NCBI GenBank assembly: GCA_019801415.1
Contig: JAHVJD010000003.1
Span: 1 to 64,000 of the forward strand
Length of the DNA: 64,000 nt
Origin: Nocardioides marinus
GTDB taxonomy: Bacteria; Pseudomonadota; Alphaproteobacteria; Rhodobacterales; Rhodobacteraceae
Direction: 5' to 3'
The position numbers were made by a program, and so were the translations under genes. Shown piece after piece: positions 25,000 through 33,574 of the stretch (its first letter is position 1; every line of letters starts with the position of its first letter). Below the pieces are notes generated by a model. That model saw only the letters and a list, made by a program, of their open reading frames with translations. It did no database searches and was not told the DNA's origin.

Positions 25000-26901
25000 A
25001 TGGACAGAAACCGCAAACAACGCGCCGCGATGACCACCGCCGGGCTGAACCTGATTGCCCAGGCCTTGTCGATCTACGACAACGATTTGCGGCTCGCCGT
25101 GTGCAACCGGCGTTTCCAGGAGATGTTCAACCTGCCGGACCATCTGGTCCAGCCCGGAGCCGCGTTCGCCGACACTATCCGCTATCTGGCCGAGGCGGGC
25201 GAATACGCCCCGGAAACCGATATCGAGGACATCGTCCGCACCCGTGTCGAACAGGCGCTGGCCTTTGTCCCGCATTACCTGGAACGCCAGCGCCCGAACG
25301 GACAGATGGTCTCGATCGAAGGATCACCGCTGCCGCAGGGGGGCTGGGTCACGGTTTATACCGATATCACGCGGGCCAAGCGTGCCGAGACGCTGCTGCG
25401 AGCTCGCTCCGAGGAGATGTCGGAACGGCTGATCGCCCACACCGAAGAGCTGACCGCCGCCAACCGCAAGCTCGCGGCCACCAACACCGCGCTGGAAGAG
25501 GCCAAGCGCCAGTTGACCGAAATCGAAGGGCGCACCCGACTGACCACCGAAATGATGCCAGCCCACATCGCGCATGTGGATGCCGACGGATATTACACCT
25601 ATACGAACCGCCGTCTCAGCTCAGTGTTTCCAAGTCGCCCGTCGGATATCCTCGGGATGCATATTGCCGATGCGCTTGGTCCTGCTTCTTTTGAGCGGAT
25701 CGAACCTCACCTGCTGGCCGCCTACAAGGGCGGCAGTCCGGTCTTCGAGTTCACCGAAAGCCACGCCAGCCGCCGCATCCGGGTGGCCTTCACGCCCGAC
25801 CAGCAAGGCGGTGTCTATATCCTGTCGATGGATGTGACCGAGGAGACCCAGGCCCGTGTCGCACTGCAGCAAGCGCGGCGCCGGGAAATGGCGGCCCAGA
25901 TGACCAGCGGGCTGGCGCATGATTTTTCAAACCTCCTGACCATCATTCTGGGCATGCAGGGCAAGCTGGAAAAAATGGATCTGCCACCAGAGGCGGCCGA
26001 GCTGGTACAGGGGACCCTTTCGGCCGCGCGGCGCGGTGGACGTTTGCTGAACCGGATCGCCGAGATGACCGGCCAGCGCAGCCTGCGCCCCCAGGCCACC
26101 GACATGCACACCTTGCTGGAGGAGCTGAAAATCCTTGCCTCCCCCTCGTTGCCGCAGGGAATTGGTCTGAGCATCCTCGACCACATGCCGGACGAGATGC
26201 TGCTGCTCGACAGTGGCAAGTTGCAGGACGCGCTGCTGAACCTGATCCTCAATGCCCGGGATGCCTGCGGCACCTCTGGCCAGATCACGGTGAGCGCCCA
26301 TGCAGTCGGCCAGACCTGGGTCGAGATCACCGTGACGGACACCGGCCCGGGCTTCTCGCCCGAAGCCTTGGAAAAGGCGCTCAACCCGTTTTTCACGACC
26401 AAGGGCAGCGAAGGATCAGGCCTCGGCCTGCCGATGGTTTACGACATGGCCAAGCTGGCCGGCGGTGACATGCGGATCGGCAACGGGGTAAGCGGTGCCG
26501 CCATCACCCTGCGCCTCCCCTACCGGCGCGCGCCGGATGCCGATGGCGGTCTGGCGCTGCTGGTCGAGGACAGCGCCGAGCTGCGGGCCGGGTTTCGCGA
26601 CATGCTGATCGATCTCGGCTACTCGGTGATCGAAGCCACCAGCGTCGACGAAGCCAGCGCCCTGACTGCCAACCTGCCGGACATCGCGCTGGTGCTGTCG
26701 GATATCAAGCTGGAAGGGACCGCCACCGGCATCGACCTCGCCATGCGGCTGGATGGCTCGGGCCCGCCGTGCATCCTGATGACCTCACTGCCGACAAGCG
26801 ATCCGTTGTTTCGCAAGGCATTGAAATGTGGCCCTGTTCTGCGCAAACCTTTCACAACGCACCAATTGTCCGAACTGATCCGGCCGGAGCCCGCAAAATG
26901 A
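25000..26901 (+). CDS. Hybrid sensor histidine kinase with PAS domains and C-terminal receiver
   Basis: A 633-residue cytoplasmic kinase with no membrane span. Order: a PAS-like domain (about 15-125, PAS type 7), a coiled coil (about 130-180), a second PAS domain (180-285), a HisKA domain with the phospho-acceptor His307 in LAHDFSN, an ATPase domain (N box with Asn418, DTGPGF, GSGLGL), and a receiver domain from about residue 518 with Asp568 (VLSDIKL) and Lys in RKPF. GGGGGG precedes the ATG at 25000. It overlaps the response regulator gene by four bases (ATGA). Being divergent from the CoA ligase/liv genes, it may sense the imported acid inside the cell. Confidence 0.9.
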   Translation: MDRNRKQRAAMTTAGLNLIAQALSIYDNDLRLAVCNRRFQEMFNLPDHLVQPGAAFADTIRYLAEAGEYAPETDIEDIVRTRVEQALAFVPHYLERQRPNGQMVSIEGSPLPQGGWVTVYTDITRAKRAETLLRARSEEMSERLIAHTEELTAANRKLAATNTALEEAKRQLTEIEGRTRLTTEMMPAHIAHVDADGYYTYTNRRLSSVFPSRPSDILGMHIADALGPASFERIEPHLLAAYKGGSPVFEFTESHASRRIRVAFTPDQQGGVYILSMDVTEETQARVALQQARRREMAAQMTSGLAHDFSNLLTIILGMQGKLEKMDLPPEAAELVQGTLSAARRGGRLLNRIAEMTGQRSLRPQATDMHTLLEELKILASPSLPQGIGLSILDHMPDEMLLLDSGKLQDALLNLILNARDACGTSGQITVSAHAVGQTWVEITVTDTGPGFSPEALEKALNPFFTTKGSEGSGLGLPMVYDMAKLAGGDMRIGNGVSGAAITLRLPYRRAPDADGGLALLVEDSAELRAGFRDMLIDLGYSVIEATSVDEASALTANLPDIALVLSDIKLEGTATGIDLAMRLDGSGPPCILMTSLPTSDPLFRKALKCGPVLRKPFTTHQLSELIRPEPAK

Positions 26902-27602
26902 CATCGCCCCTGGTCACCATTCTGGATGACGAACCCGAAATCCGCCAGATCCTGACCAGCACGCTGGAGGACGCGGGGTTTCGCACGCAAAGCTTTTCGC
27001 GCGCCCGAGAATTCGAGGCCGCATTGAAACGGGTGACCCCGGACGTCTGCCTGGTGGACCTGTCTCTCCCCGATACTGACGGGCTCGCGCTGGTGCATCG
27101 GCTGGCACTGGAGCAGGGGGCCGCGGTCATCATCATTTCGGGCCGCGCGCAGGTGCAGGACCGGGTGACCGGTCTTGAACTCGGCGCTGACGACTATATC
27201 ACCAAACCGTTCGACCCAGCCGAAGTGGTCGCCCGCATCCGCGCCCGCCTGCGAAGCGGCCCGCGCCAGGCGGCCCCTGCAAGCGACACGGCACGGTTCT
27301 CCGGGTGGACGGCCCATTTCGACCGTTACCTGCTGGAGGACGAAACCGGCGCACAGACCCCGTTCTCCCACGCGGAGGGCGAGGTGCTGCGGCTGTTTCT
27401 GGACAGCCCCAAGCGGCTGATCTCCCGCGCCCAGATGCAGGAAGCACTTGGCGGTGCGGCCGGTGACAGTTTCGACCGGGCCATGGACGTGCGGATCTCG
27501 CGGTTGCGCACCAAGCTGCGCGAGGACCCCAAGAACCCTCGGCTGATCAAGACGATCTACGGTGCCGGCTACATCTTTCTGGGCGACGTGGATTGGGTCT
27601 GA
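26898..27602 (+). CDS. Response regulator, OmpR/PhoB-like with winged-helix DNA-binding domain
   Basis: A 234-residue regulator. The receiver has the acidic pocket (LDDEP), phospho-acceptor Asp54 (CLVDLSLPDTDG), and Lys103 in ADDYITKPF. The C-terminal trans_reg_C domain ends FDRAMDVRISRLRTKLREDP and IKTIYGAGYIFLG, the standard OmpR recognition helix and wing. ATGA overlap with the kinase gene makes them a cognate pair. Likely targets are the divergent CoA ligase/liv promoter and its own, by position. Confidence 0.92.
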   Translation: MTSPLVTILDDEPEIRQILTSTLEDAGFRTQSFSRAREFEAALKRVTPDVCLVDLSLPDTDGLALVHRLALEQGAAVIIISGRAQVQDRVTGLELGADDYITKPFDPAEVVARIRARLRSGPRQAAPASDTARFSGWTAHFDRYLLEDETGAQTPFSHAEGEVLRLFLDSPKRLISRAQMQEALGGAAGDSFDRAMDVRISRLRTKLREDPKNPRLIKTIYGAGYIFLGDVDWV

Positions 27603-27668
27603 CCGCCCAAAAGTAGAAAAAGCAGCCGATAACACTACGCTTTCTCTTATGAGATGGAGGAAGGCGTG

Positions 27669-28067
27669 ATGTCGCTACTGCAATTTTTCACCGTTTTGTC
27701 CGCACTGTGGTTGGCGCTGGCCTGGGTGCCCTATATCCTCGACCGGATCCTTGTCCGCGGCCTGATGGGCGCACTGGCCAACCCAAGCCCGCAGGACAAG
27801 CCGCAATCGCCCTGGGCACAACGCGCCCATCGCGCGCACATCGTCGGGGTCGAACTCTTTGTTGCTTTTGCACCTCTGTCGCTGCTCGCCTCGATCCTGA
27901 TGCCGACAGCCGACCATCCCGGAGGTCTTGGGGCGGCTTTCTTTTTCGGCATGCTGATCCACTATATCGTCTACGTGCTGGGCATCCCGGTGGCGCGCAC
28001 CGCCGCGTTTGCGGTGGCCGCCATCTCGTCCATCCTGCTCGGGCTGTCGCTGCTGACCATGGGATAG
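27669..28067 (+). CDS. MAPEG-family membrane protein
   Basis: A 132-residue protein with four hydrophobic spans and the MAPEG pattern (WAQRAHRAHIVGVELFVAFAPL), the family of membrane glutathione-linked and eicosanoid enzymes; bacterial members are uncharacterised. GGAGGAAGG precedes the ATG at 27669 (MSLLQFFTVLSALWLALAW). It follows the response regulator by 66 bases and could belong to its transcript, but nothing links their functions. Confidence 0.8.
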   Translation: MSLLQFFTVLSALWLALAWVPYILDRILVRGLMGALANPSPQDKPQSPWAQRAHRAHIVGVELFVAFAPLSLLASILMPTADHPGGLGAAFFFGMLIHYIVYVLGIPVARTAAFAVAAISSILLGLSLLTMG

Positions 28068-28109
28068 AGCCTCTTGCCCGGGCAAACCGCTGGCGGTAGA
28101 ATCACCCGC

Positions 28110-28337
28110 ATGACCACCTGTCTGCTCTATCGCCAAGCCCCCGCGCGCCCGTCGCGGTTCTACCGCATAGAACTGGCGATGAACCTGTTTTCCGAGGTCT
28201 CGGTACTGCGGGAATGGGGGGTGGCCGGCAGCAATGGCCAATGCAGCATCAACATCTACGACAACCTGCGCGAAGCGTCGCTTGCTGCCGACAAGCACCG
28301 CAAAAGAATGCTGAAACGCGGATATAACCGGGCCTGA
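28110..28337 (+). CDS. Stand-alone WGR-domain protein
   Basis: A 75-residue protein that is essentially one WGR domain: FYRIELAMNLFSEVSVLREWGVAGSNGQC carries the expected strands and the Trp-Gly core (here WGV), followed by a helix and a basic tail (ADKHRKRMLKRGYNRA). WGR domains bind nucleic acid ends in PARP enzymes; single-domain bacterial forms are of unknown role. I use the ATG at 28110 (MTTCLLYRQAP) rather than the first in-frame start. Confidence 0.8.
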   Translation: MTTCLLYRQAPARPSRFYRIELAMNLFSEVSVLREWGVAGSNGQCSINIYDNLREASLAADKHRKRMLKRGYNRA

Positions 28338-28393
28338 CCACGCCAAAGGCGTGCCACGCCCCTGTGAAGATCCCTCAGCATATGCCCGCAAGC

Positions 28394-28413
28394 CGTCCGA
28401 AGCTCGGACGTTT
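28394..28413 (+). terminator. Terminator between converging genes
   Basis: Stem CGTCCGA / TCGGACG with a three-base loop followed by TTT, after the WGR gene and touching the stop codon of the minus-strand amidohydrolase. A second small hairpin (cacgcc-aaa-ggcgtg) lies right after the WGR stop. Confidence 0.55.
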
Positions 28414-29612
28414 CAGGTTGCCAGTCGCCGTGCAGCCTGGTCCAGCACCCGAAGCCCCAGAACCAGATCTTCCTCGGCGGTGTCCTCGTCAAAGGCGTGG
28501 CTGATGCCGCCGATCGACGGCACGAACAGCATCCCCGCAGGCATCACCGTGGCCAGATTGGCCGCATCATGCAGCGCGCCGGAGGGCATTTTCTGCCACT
28601 TGCCCGCCGCCAGACCCTCTGCCCCTGCGGCCAACGCGGCCTGAAACCCCGGGTCCATCGCCGCGGGTTCGATGCCCAGCACCTCGCCCAGCTCCACCTC
28701 GACGCCATACTCGGCCGCGATTTGTGACGCCGTCTCTGCGATGATCGCCTGCATCCGCGCCAGCCGCGCGGGGTCGGCATCGCGCCACTGCATCGAAAAC
28801 TCCACCCGCCCCGGCACCACCGAGGCGGCATTGGGGTGCAACGCCACATGGCCGATGGTCCAGACCGTGGCCGGGGTCACCACATCGGCGAAGCGGTTGT
28901 TCAACGCCGTGTTGAAGGCTGCCAGCGCCTGAAACGCATCCCGGCGCAGGTGCATCGGCGTGGTGCCCGCGTGGTTCTGGCGGCCTGAGAAGCGGATCCG
29001 CATGTCGCGGATGCCGACGATATCGGTCACCACGCCCAGCGCCAGGCCGGTTTCCTCCAGATAGGGGCCCTGTTCGATGTGCATTTCCAGAAAGCCGCTG
29101 AACCGGTCGTGCGGCAGGAAACCTCCTGCCAAATCTGCCATCTGCCCGCGCATCTCTGCCAGTGTATGGCCGCCGGTATCGGTAAATGCATCCGCCAGCT
29201 CCAGCGCCAGCTTACCCGTCCAGATGTCAGAGCCGGTCAGCACGCCGAAACGGCCCTCCTCGTCCTGAAAACTGACGCAGGAAATCTGCGGGCCGCCGTC
29301 CTCCCGCGCGGCACGGGCGACCTCCAGCCCGGCGATCACCCCCAGCGCCCCGTCCAGCCAGCCACCCTCGGGCTGGCTGTCGCTGTGCGAGCCAACCAGC
29401 AGGCTGCGCCCCTGCGTCAGGCCGAACAGATTTCCCAAAGGGTCGAAATGCGGCTCTAACCCTGCGGCATCCATGCGCTCAGCCAGCCATTTGCGCGCTG
29501 CGATGTCGGCCTCGCTGAAGGCCTGCCGCACCACGCCCTTGCCAACACCGGCAGCGCCAAAGCTGCGCAGCTGATGCAGGTCTTGCAGAAAACGTTGCGG
29601 GTCAAGGGGCAT
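28413..29612 (-). CDS. M20-family amidase: N-carbamoyl-L-amino acid hydrolase / allantoate amidohydrolase type
   Basis: A 399-residue zinc-dependent hydrolase of the hydantoinase/carbamoylase family. Metal-binding elements are visible in order: [20 protein letters not shown] (His and bridging Asp), [10 protein letters not shown] (Glu-Glu), [12 protein letters not shown] (His) and near the end [15 protein letters not shown] (His). The first motif normally reads GSHxDTV; here Ser replaces Thr. The true substrate could be a carbamoyl amino acid, allantoate or ureidoglycine; no ureide or hydantoin genes lie nearby to decide. Confidence 0.85.
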   Translation of the reverse strand: MPLDPQRFLQDLHQLRSFGAAGVGKGVVRQAFSEADIAARKWLAERMDAAGLEPHFDPLGNLFGLTQGRSLLVGSHSDSQPEGGWLDGALGVIAGLEVARAAREDGGPQISCVSFQDEEGRFGVLTGSDIWTGKLALELADAFTDTGGHTLAEMRGQMADLAGGFLPHDRFSGFLEMHIEQGPYLEETGLALGVVTDIVGIRDMRIRFSGRQNHAGTTPMHLRRDAFQALAAFNTALNNRFADVVTPATVWTIGHVALHPNAASVVPGRVEFSMQWRDADPARLARMQAIIAETASQIAAEYGVEVELGEVLGIEPAAMDPGFQAALAAGAEGLAAGKWQKMPSGALHDAANLATVMPAGMLFVPSIGGISHAFDEDTAEEDLVLGLRVLDQAARRLAT

Positions 29613-29732
29613 GATCGGTCTCCTTCAGAACTGGCGCAACCCTGCGCCAGCACACGCATGGGTACAATCCCTCTCTTTTCACTGCCCGCAACCTCGCCTA
29701 AGACTCCCGCGACACCCAACGGAGCCGCCCCC

Positions 29733-30383
29733 ATGTCCCACATCACGCTGATCCGCCACGGTCAGGCCAACACACAGGCCCGCGACGAGGCCAGCTACGA
29801 TGCGCTCAGCGATCTCGGGCATCAGCAAGCGGCTTGGCTGGGGGCCTACCTGCGCGACACTGGCAGCCATTATTCGCGCATCTACTGCGGCACCCTGACC
29901 CGCCATGTCGAGACCGCCGCCTCGATGGGCTGCGCCGATGTCGTTCAGGACCCCCGACTGAACGAGATGGAGTATTTCACCCTCGCCGAAGCCATGCGTG
30001 ACCAGCACGGGCTGCCGATCCCGCAGGAGCGCGAGGGCTTCATCGACCACCTGCCCCGCGTCTTTGCCGCCTGGGCTGCGGGCGACATCGCCGACCCCTA
30101 CGAGAGCTGGGAAGCGTTTGAGACCCGCACCCAACAAGCCCTCGCCGAGATCGCCGAGGGCGAGGGTCCGGCGCTGGTCATCACCTCCGGTGGGCTGATT
30201 TCCATGGCGATGCGGCAGTCGCTGGCGCTGAACACCACCGCCATGGCCCGGTTGGCGCTGGCGGTGATGAACACCTCCATGCACCGGCTGTTTCCGATCG
30301 GCGGTCACTTCAGCCCGGTGCTGTTCAACGCGGTGCCGCATCTGGACACGCCAGAGCGGCAGTTTGCCCAGACCCACCTTTGA
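29733..30383 (+). CDS. Histidine phosphatase superfamily protein
   Basis: A 216-residue phosphoglycerate-mutase-like phosphatase. The active-site motif LIRHGQAN is at the very N-terminus (Arg8-His9), the second histidine lies in LVITSGGLISMAM where a Ser replaces the usual His of this motif, so activity should be checked. Phosphate-pocket arginine is in TLTRHVETA. The ATG at 29733 has GGAG upstream. It is the first gene of a run with glutathione S-transferase and saccharopine dehydrogenase genes (22-base gap to the next). Confidence 0.85.
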   Translation: MSHITLIRHGQANTQARDEASYDALSDLGHQQAAWLGAYLRDTGSHYSRIYCGTLTRHVETAASMGCADVVQDPRLNEMEYFTLAEAMRDQHGLPIPQEREGFIDHLPRVFAAWAAGDIADPYESWEAFETRTQQALAEIAEGEGPALVITSGGLISMAMRQSLALNTTAMARLALAVMNTSMHRLFPIGGHFSPVLFNAVPHLDTPERQFAQTHL

Positions 30384-30405
30384 TCTGCGAAAGGACCGAC
30401 GACAC

Positions 30406-31020
30406 ATGCAGCTCTACTATGCCCCCGGAACCATCTCCGTCGCCGTGGCCATCGCACTGGAAGAAACCGGTCTGGAGTATGAGGCAATCAAGATCGACTT
30501 TGCCGCCAAGGAGCAGACCGGCGCAGCCTATGCCCAGATCAACCCAAAGGGCCGGGTGCCCGCGCTGGCGGTGGATGGCGGCATCCTGACCGAAACCGGC
30601 GCGCTGCTGGAATATATCGCGGATCTGGCCCCGGACGCAGGCCTGCGCCCCGCCGATCCGCTGCTGCAGGCCCGCATGCGCGAAGTGATGTTCTACCTGG
30701 CCTCCACCATGCATGTGAACCACGCGCACAAGCTGCGCGGCTCCCGCTGGGCCAGCGAACGTTCGAGCTGGAAGGACATGCAGAAAATGGTGCCGCAAAC
30801 CATGGCCGCCAGCTGCGAGTACATCAGCCAGTTTGGTCTGCGCGGCCCCTTCGTGCTGGGATCAACCGTCAGCCTCGCCGACTGCTACCTCTACGTGGTT
30901 TGCACCTGGCTGGAGGGCGACGGGGTGAAACTGGCCGATTTCCCAAGGATTCAGGAATTCATGACCGCAATGGAACAGCGCGCCTCGGTGCGGGCGGTTC
31001 ACACCAAAGGCATGCTTTAA
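30406..31020 (+). CDS. Glutathione S-transferase family protein
   Basis: A 204-residue protein with the thioredoxin-like GST N-domain (MQLYYAPGTISVAVAIALEETG, then NPKGRVPALAVDGGILTETGALLEYIA) and an all-helical C-domain (FVLGSTVSLADCYLYVV, the conserved Asp-containing N-cap region). The catalytic position near residue 9-11 is Thr/Ser rather than Cys. AAGGA lies upstream of the ATG at 30406. Placed 12 bases before the saccharopine dehydrogenase gene, so co-expressed; no specific substrate can be assigned. Confidence 0.9.
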   Translation: MQLYYAPGTISVAVAIALEETGLEYEAIKIDFAAKEQTGAAYAQINPKGRVPALAVDGGILTETGALLEYIADLAPDAGLRPADPLLQARMREVMFYLASTMHVNHAHKLRGSRWASERSSWKDMQKMVPQTMAASCEYISQFGLRGPFVLGSTVSLADCYLYVVCTWLEGDGVKLADFPRIQEFMTAMEQRASVRAVHTKGML

Positions 31021-31032
31021 AGGACATCACGC

Positions 31033-32085
31033 ATGACACATCTGTGGGTACGGGCTGAGCAGCGCCCCAATGAAGACCGGGTCGGCCTGACGCCCGAGGG
31101 CGCCAAGGCGCTGCTGGACGCAGGGATCAAGGTCACGGTCGAGGAAAGCTCCGTGCGGGCAATCCCGCTGCAGGGCTACTTCGATGCCGGCTGCGAGATC
31201 GCGCCGGAAAACAGCTGGCCCGCCGCGCCTGCGGAGGCCATCATCTTTGGCCTCAAGGAGCTGCCCGAGGACGGCACCCCGCTGCCGCACCGCCACATCA
31301 TGTTTGGTCACGCCTTCAAGGGCCAGCACTCGGGCAAGGCGCTGCTGGAGCGGTTCAAGGCGGGCGGTGGCACGCTGTACGATCTGGAATATCTGGTTGA
31401 CGAGACCGGCCGCCGGGTCGCCGCCTTTGGCTACTGGGCAGGATACGCGGGTGCCGCAGTAACGCTGAAGACCTGGGCAGCCCAGCAACGCGGTGAAATC
31501 TGTGGACCGGTGGGCGTCTACGGCGGCAGGGATGCGCTGCTGGCGGAGCTCGGAGCCGAGCTGGACGCGCTGTCCGCGGATCGCCCGACCGCGATCGTGA
31601 TTGGCGCGCTCGGCCGGGTCGGCACCGGTGCGGCGGACCTTTGCGAGGCGATGGGCGTCAAGGTCACCAAATGGGACATGGCGGAAACCGCCAGCGGCGG
31701 CCCCTTTCCGCAAATCCTGGAGCATGACCTGTTTCTGAACTGCATCTTCGCCCGCCCGGGCACCCCGGTGTTTGTTCCCCGTGAAGCAATGGCCGCGGAC
31801 CGCAAGCTGACCGCCATCGGCGACGTCGCCTGCGACCCGGACAGCGATTACAACCCGGTACCGGTTTATGACCGCGCCACCACCTGGAACCAGCCCGCGC
31901 TGCGTGTCGCCGAAAGCCCCGTTCTGGACGTGATGGCGATCGACAACCTGCCCTCGATGCTGCCGGTCGAAAGCTCTGAGGATTACGCCGCACAGCTGCT
32001 GCCCTCTCTGTTGACCCTGACCGATCTGGACAGCGGCGTCTGGGGCCGGGCCAAGGCAACGTTCGAGGAGCATCTACCGAAATGA
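31033..32085 (+). CDS. Saccharopine dehydrogenase, lysine-forming type (LYS1-like)
   Basis: A 350-residue NAD-dependent enzyme of the alanine dehydrogenase/saccharopine dehydrogenase fold that interconverts saccharopine with lysine and 2-oxoglutarate. The family opening WVRAEQRPNEDRVGLTPEGAKALLDAG is clear, with the RxE and K region, as is the nucleotide-binding segment AIVIGALGRVGTGAADLCEAMG and the active-site segment HIMFGHAFKGQ. In bacteria that use this route it usually works in lysine breakdown (as lysine-ketoglutarate reductase) with a second dehydrogenase, which is encoded two genes downstream. Its stop overlaps the next start (ATGA). Confidence 0.92.
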   Translation: MTHLWVRAEQRPNEDRVGLTPEGAKALLDAGIKVTVEESSVRAIPLQGYFDAGCEIAPENSWPAAPAEAIIFGLKELPEDGTPLPHRHIMFGHAFKGQHSGKALLERFKAGGGTLYDLEYLVDETGRRVAAFGYWAGYAGAAVTLKTWAAQQRGEICGPVGVYGGRDALLAELGAELDALSADRPTAIVIGALGRVGTGAADLCEAMGVKVTKWDMAETASGGPFPQILEHDLFLNCIFARPGTPVFVPREAMAADRKLTAIGDVACDPDSDYNPVPVYDRATTWNQPALRVAESPVLDVMAIDNLPSMLPVESSEDYAAQLLPSLLTLTDLDSGVWGRAKATFEEHLPK

Positions 32086-32333
32086 TCACGCCGTATATTG
32101 GCTATCTTGCCGCCATACTCGGTACCATCTGCTGGCTGCCACAAGCTTGGAAAGCCTGGGCCACCCGGGACACGGCCGGGTTGTCGCTTGTTTCGAACCT
32201 GATGTTCCTCCTCACGGTTCTGCTGTGGTTCGGCTACGGGCTGCTGATCGGCGACTGGCCCCTGATCCTGGCAAACTTCTGCGCCATCCTGATCGTGCTC
32301 AGCATCGTCGCGGCCAAACTGAAATTCGGATAA
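32082..32333 (+). CDS. PQ-loop (SemiSWEET/cystinosin-like) small membrane protein
   Basis: An 83-residue protein with three membrane spans and a clear PQ motif (GTICWLPQAWKAWATRDTAGLSL), the minimal half-transporter architecture of SemiSWEETs, which dimerise to form a pore. It overlaps the upstream saccharopine dehydrogenase by four bases and is followed 12 bases later by the second dehydrogenase, so it is embedded in a lysine-metabolism operon. PQ-loop proteins move sugars in one branch and cationic amino acids or cystine in another; the context favours lysine, saccharopine or a related product. That is inference. Confidence 0.85.
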   Translation: MITPYIGYLAAILGTICWLPQAWKAWATRDTAGLSLVSNLMFLLTVLLWFGYGLLIGDWPLILANFCAILIVLSIVAAKLKFG

Positions 32334-32345
32334 GGGAGAACACCC

Positions 32346-33488
32346 ATGACAATTCACTGGTGCGGCACCGGCCTGTCGGCCATCCCCGGCCTGCGTCGAC
32401 TGCTGGAAGCGGGCCATGATGTTGCGGTCTGGAACCGCACGCCGGAAAAGGCACGCGAGGCGGTGGGCGATCTGACCACCAACATCCACAGCTTCAGCCT
32501 GTCCAACCTGGGCCAGATGCTGAGCCCGAAGGACGTGGTTGTCTCGATGCTGCCCGGCGATTGGCACGTGCCGCTGGCCGAACTGGCGATCGAGCGCGGC
32601 GCGCATTTCGTGTCCTCCTCCTACATCGCGCCGGAAATGCGCGCGCTGGACCAGAAGGCCAAGGATGCGGGCGTGTGCCTGATCAACGAGGTCGGCCTGG
32701 ACCCCGGCATCGACCACCTCATGGCCCATGCGCTGGTTGCGGATTACAAGGCTTCCGAAGCTTATGATGCCGGGAATGAAGTCAGCTTCATCTCCTACTG
32801 CGGTGGCATCCCCAAGATCCCAAACCCGTTCCGGTACAAGTTCAGCTGGTCACCGCTTGGTGTGCTGAAGGCTCTGCGCTCCCCCTCGCGTTCGATCCGC
32901 GACTTCAAGGAACTGGATGTCGCCCGCCCCTGGGACGCGATTTCCTCCTACGAGGCGCCGCTGCCCGAGGCCGAGACCTTCGAGGTCTATCCGAACCGCG
33001 ACTCCCTCCCCTTCATGGCGCAGTACGAGTTCGAACCGGAGTGGAAGGTCAAACAATTCGTCCGCGGCACCCTGCGCCTGAACGGCTGGGCCGAGGCCTG
33101 GAGTGACGTCTTCCGCGAGGTCGAAACCCTGAGCGGCCCCGAAGGCGATGCGCGGCTCAAGGAAATGTCAGACCAGTTCTGGGAGGAAAACGCCTACGAC
33201 GAAGGTGAGCCGGACCGCGTGGTGATGTGCGTCGGCCTGAAGGCCGAGAAGGACGGAGCCGAGGTGTGGCACAAGACCTACGTGATGGACGCCTGGGGCG
33301 ACGACCGCGGCACTGCCATGGCCCGGCTGGTATCCTTCCCGGTTTCCTTCGCAATCGAAGCCGCGATGAACGGCAAGATCAAAGCTGGGGTGCATGCTGC
33401 TCCCAGCGATGCCACGCTCGTGGACAGCTGGCTTTCTGAGGTCGGCAAGCTGGCGCAGCATCTGGCCATTGTGGACCACAAGGGCTGA
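32346..33488 (+). CDS. Saccharopine dehydrogenase family protein (LYS9-like)
   Basis: A 380-residue oxidoreductase of the saccharopine/carboxynorspermidine dehydrogenase family. The N-terminal Rossmann entry is WCGTGLSAIPGLRRLLEAGHDVAVWNR, the mid-region has NEVGLDPGIDHLMAH, a hallmark of glutamate-forming saccharopine dehydrogenase, and CGGIPKIPNPFRYKFSWSP follows. Together with the LYS1-like enzyme it would turn lysine into glutamate and aminoadipate semialdehyde. It is the last gene of the five-gene run and is followed by a strong terminator. Confidence 0.92.
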   Translation: MTIHWCGTGLSAIPGLRRLLEAGHDVAVWNRTPEKAREAVGDLTTNIHSFSLSNLGQMLSPKDVVVSMLPGDWHVPLAELAIERGAHFVSSSYIAPEMRALDQKAKDAGVCLINEVGLDPGIDHLMAHALVADYKASEAYDAGNEVSFISYCGGIPKIPNPFRYKFSWSPLGVLKALRSPSRSIRDFKELDVARPWDAISSYEAPLPEAETFEVYPNRDSLPFMAQYEFEPEWKVKQFVRGTLRLNGWAEAWSDVFREVETLSGPEGDARLKEMSDQFWEENAYDEGEPDRVVMCVGLKAEKDGAEVWHKTYVMDAWGDDRGTAMARLVSFPVSFAIEAAMNGKIKAGVHAAPSDATLVDSWLSEVGKLAQHLAIVDHKG

Positions 33489-33521
33489 GCGTCACCTACA
33501 GATCCTCAAAAAAACACCAAG

Positions 33522-33548
33522 GGGCATCCTGACCGGATGCCCTTTTTT
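33522..33548 (+). terminator. Intrinsic terminator of the saccharopine operon
   Basis: Eight-pair stem gggcatcc / ggatgccc with loop tgacc and a following run of six T, 33 bases after the last stop codon. Confidence 0.92.
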
Positions 33549-33574
33549 GTCCAAGGGAGAAATCTGGCTGAGTG

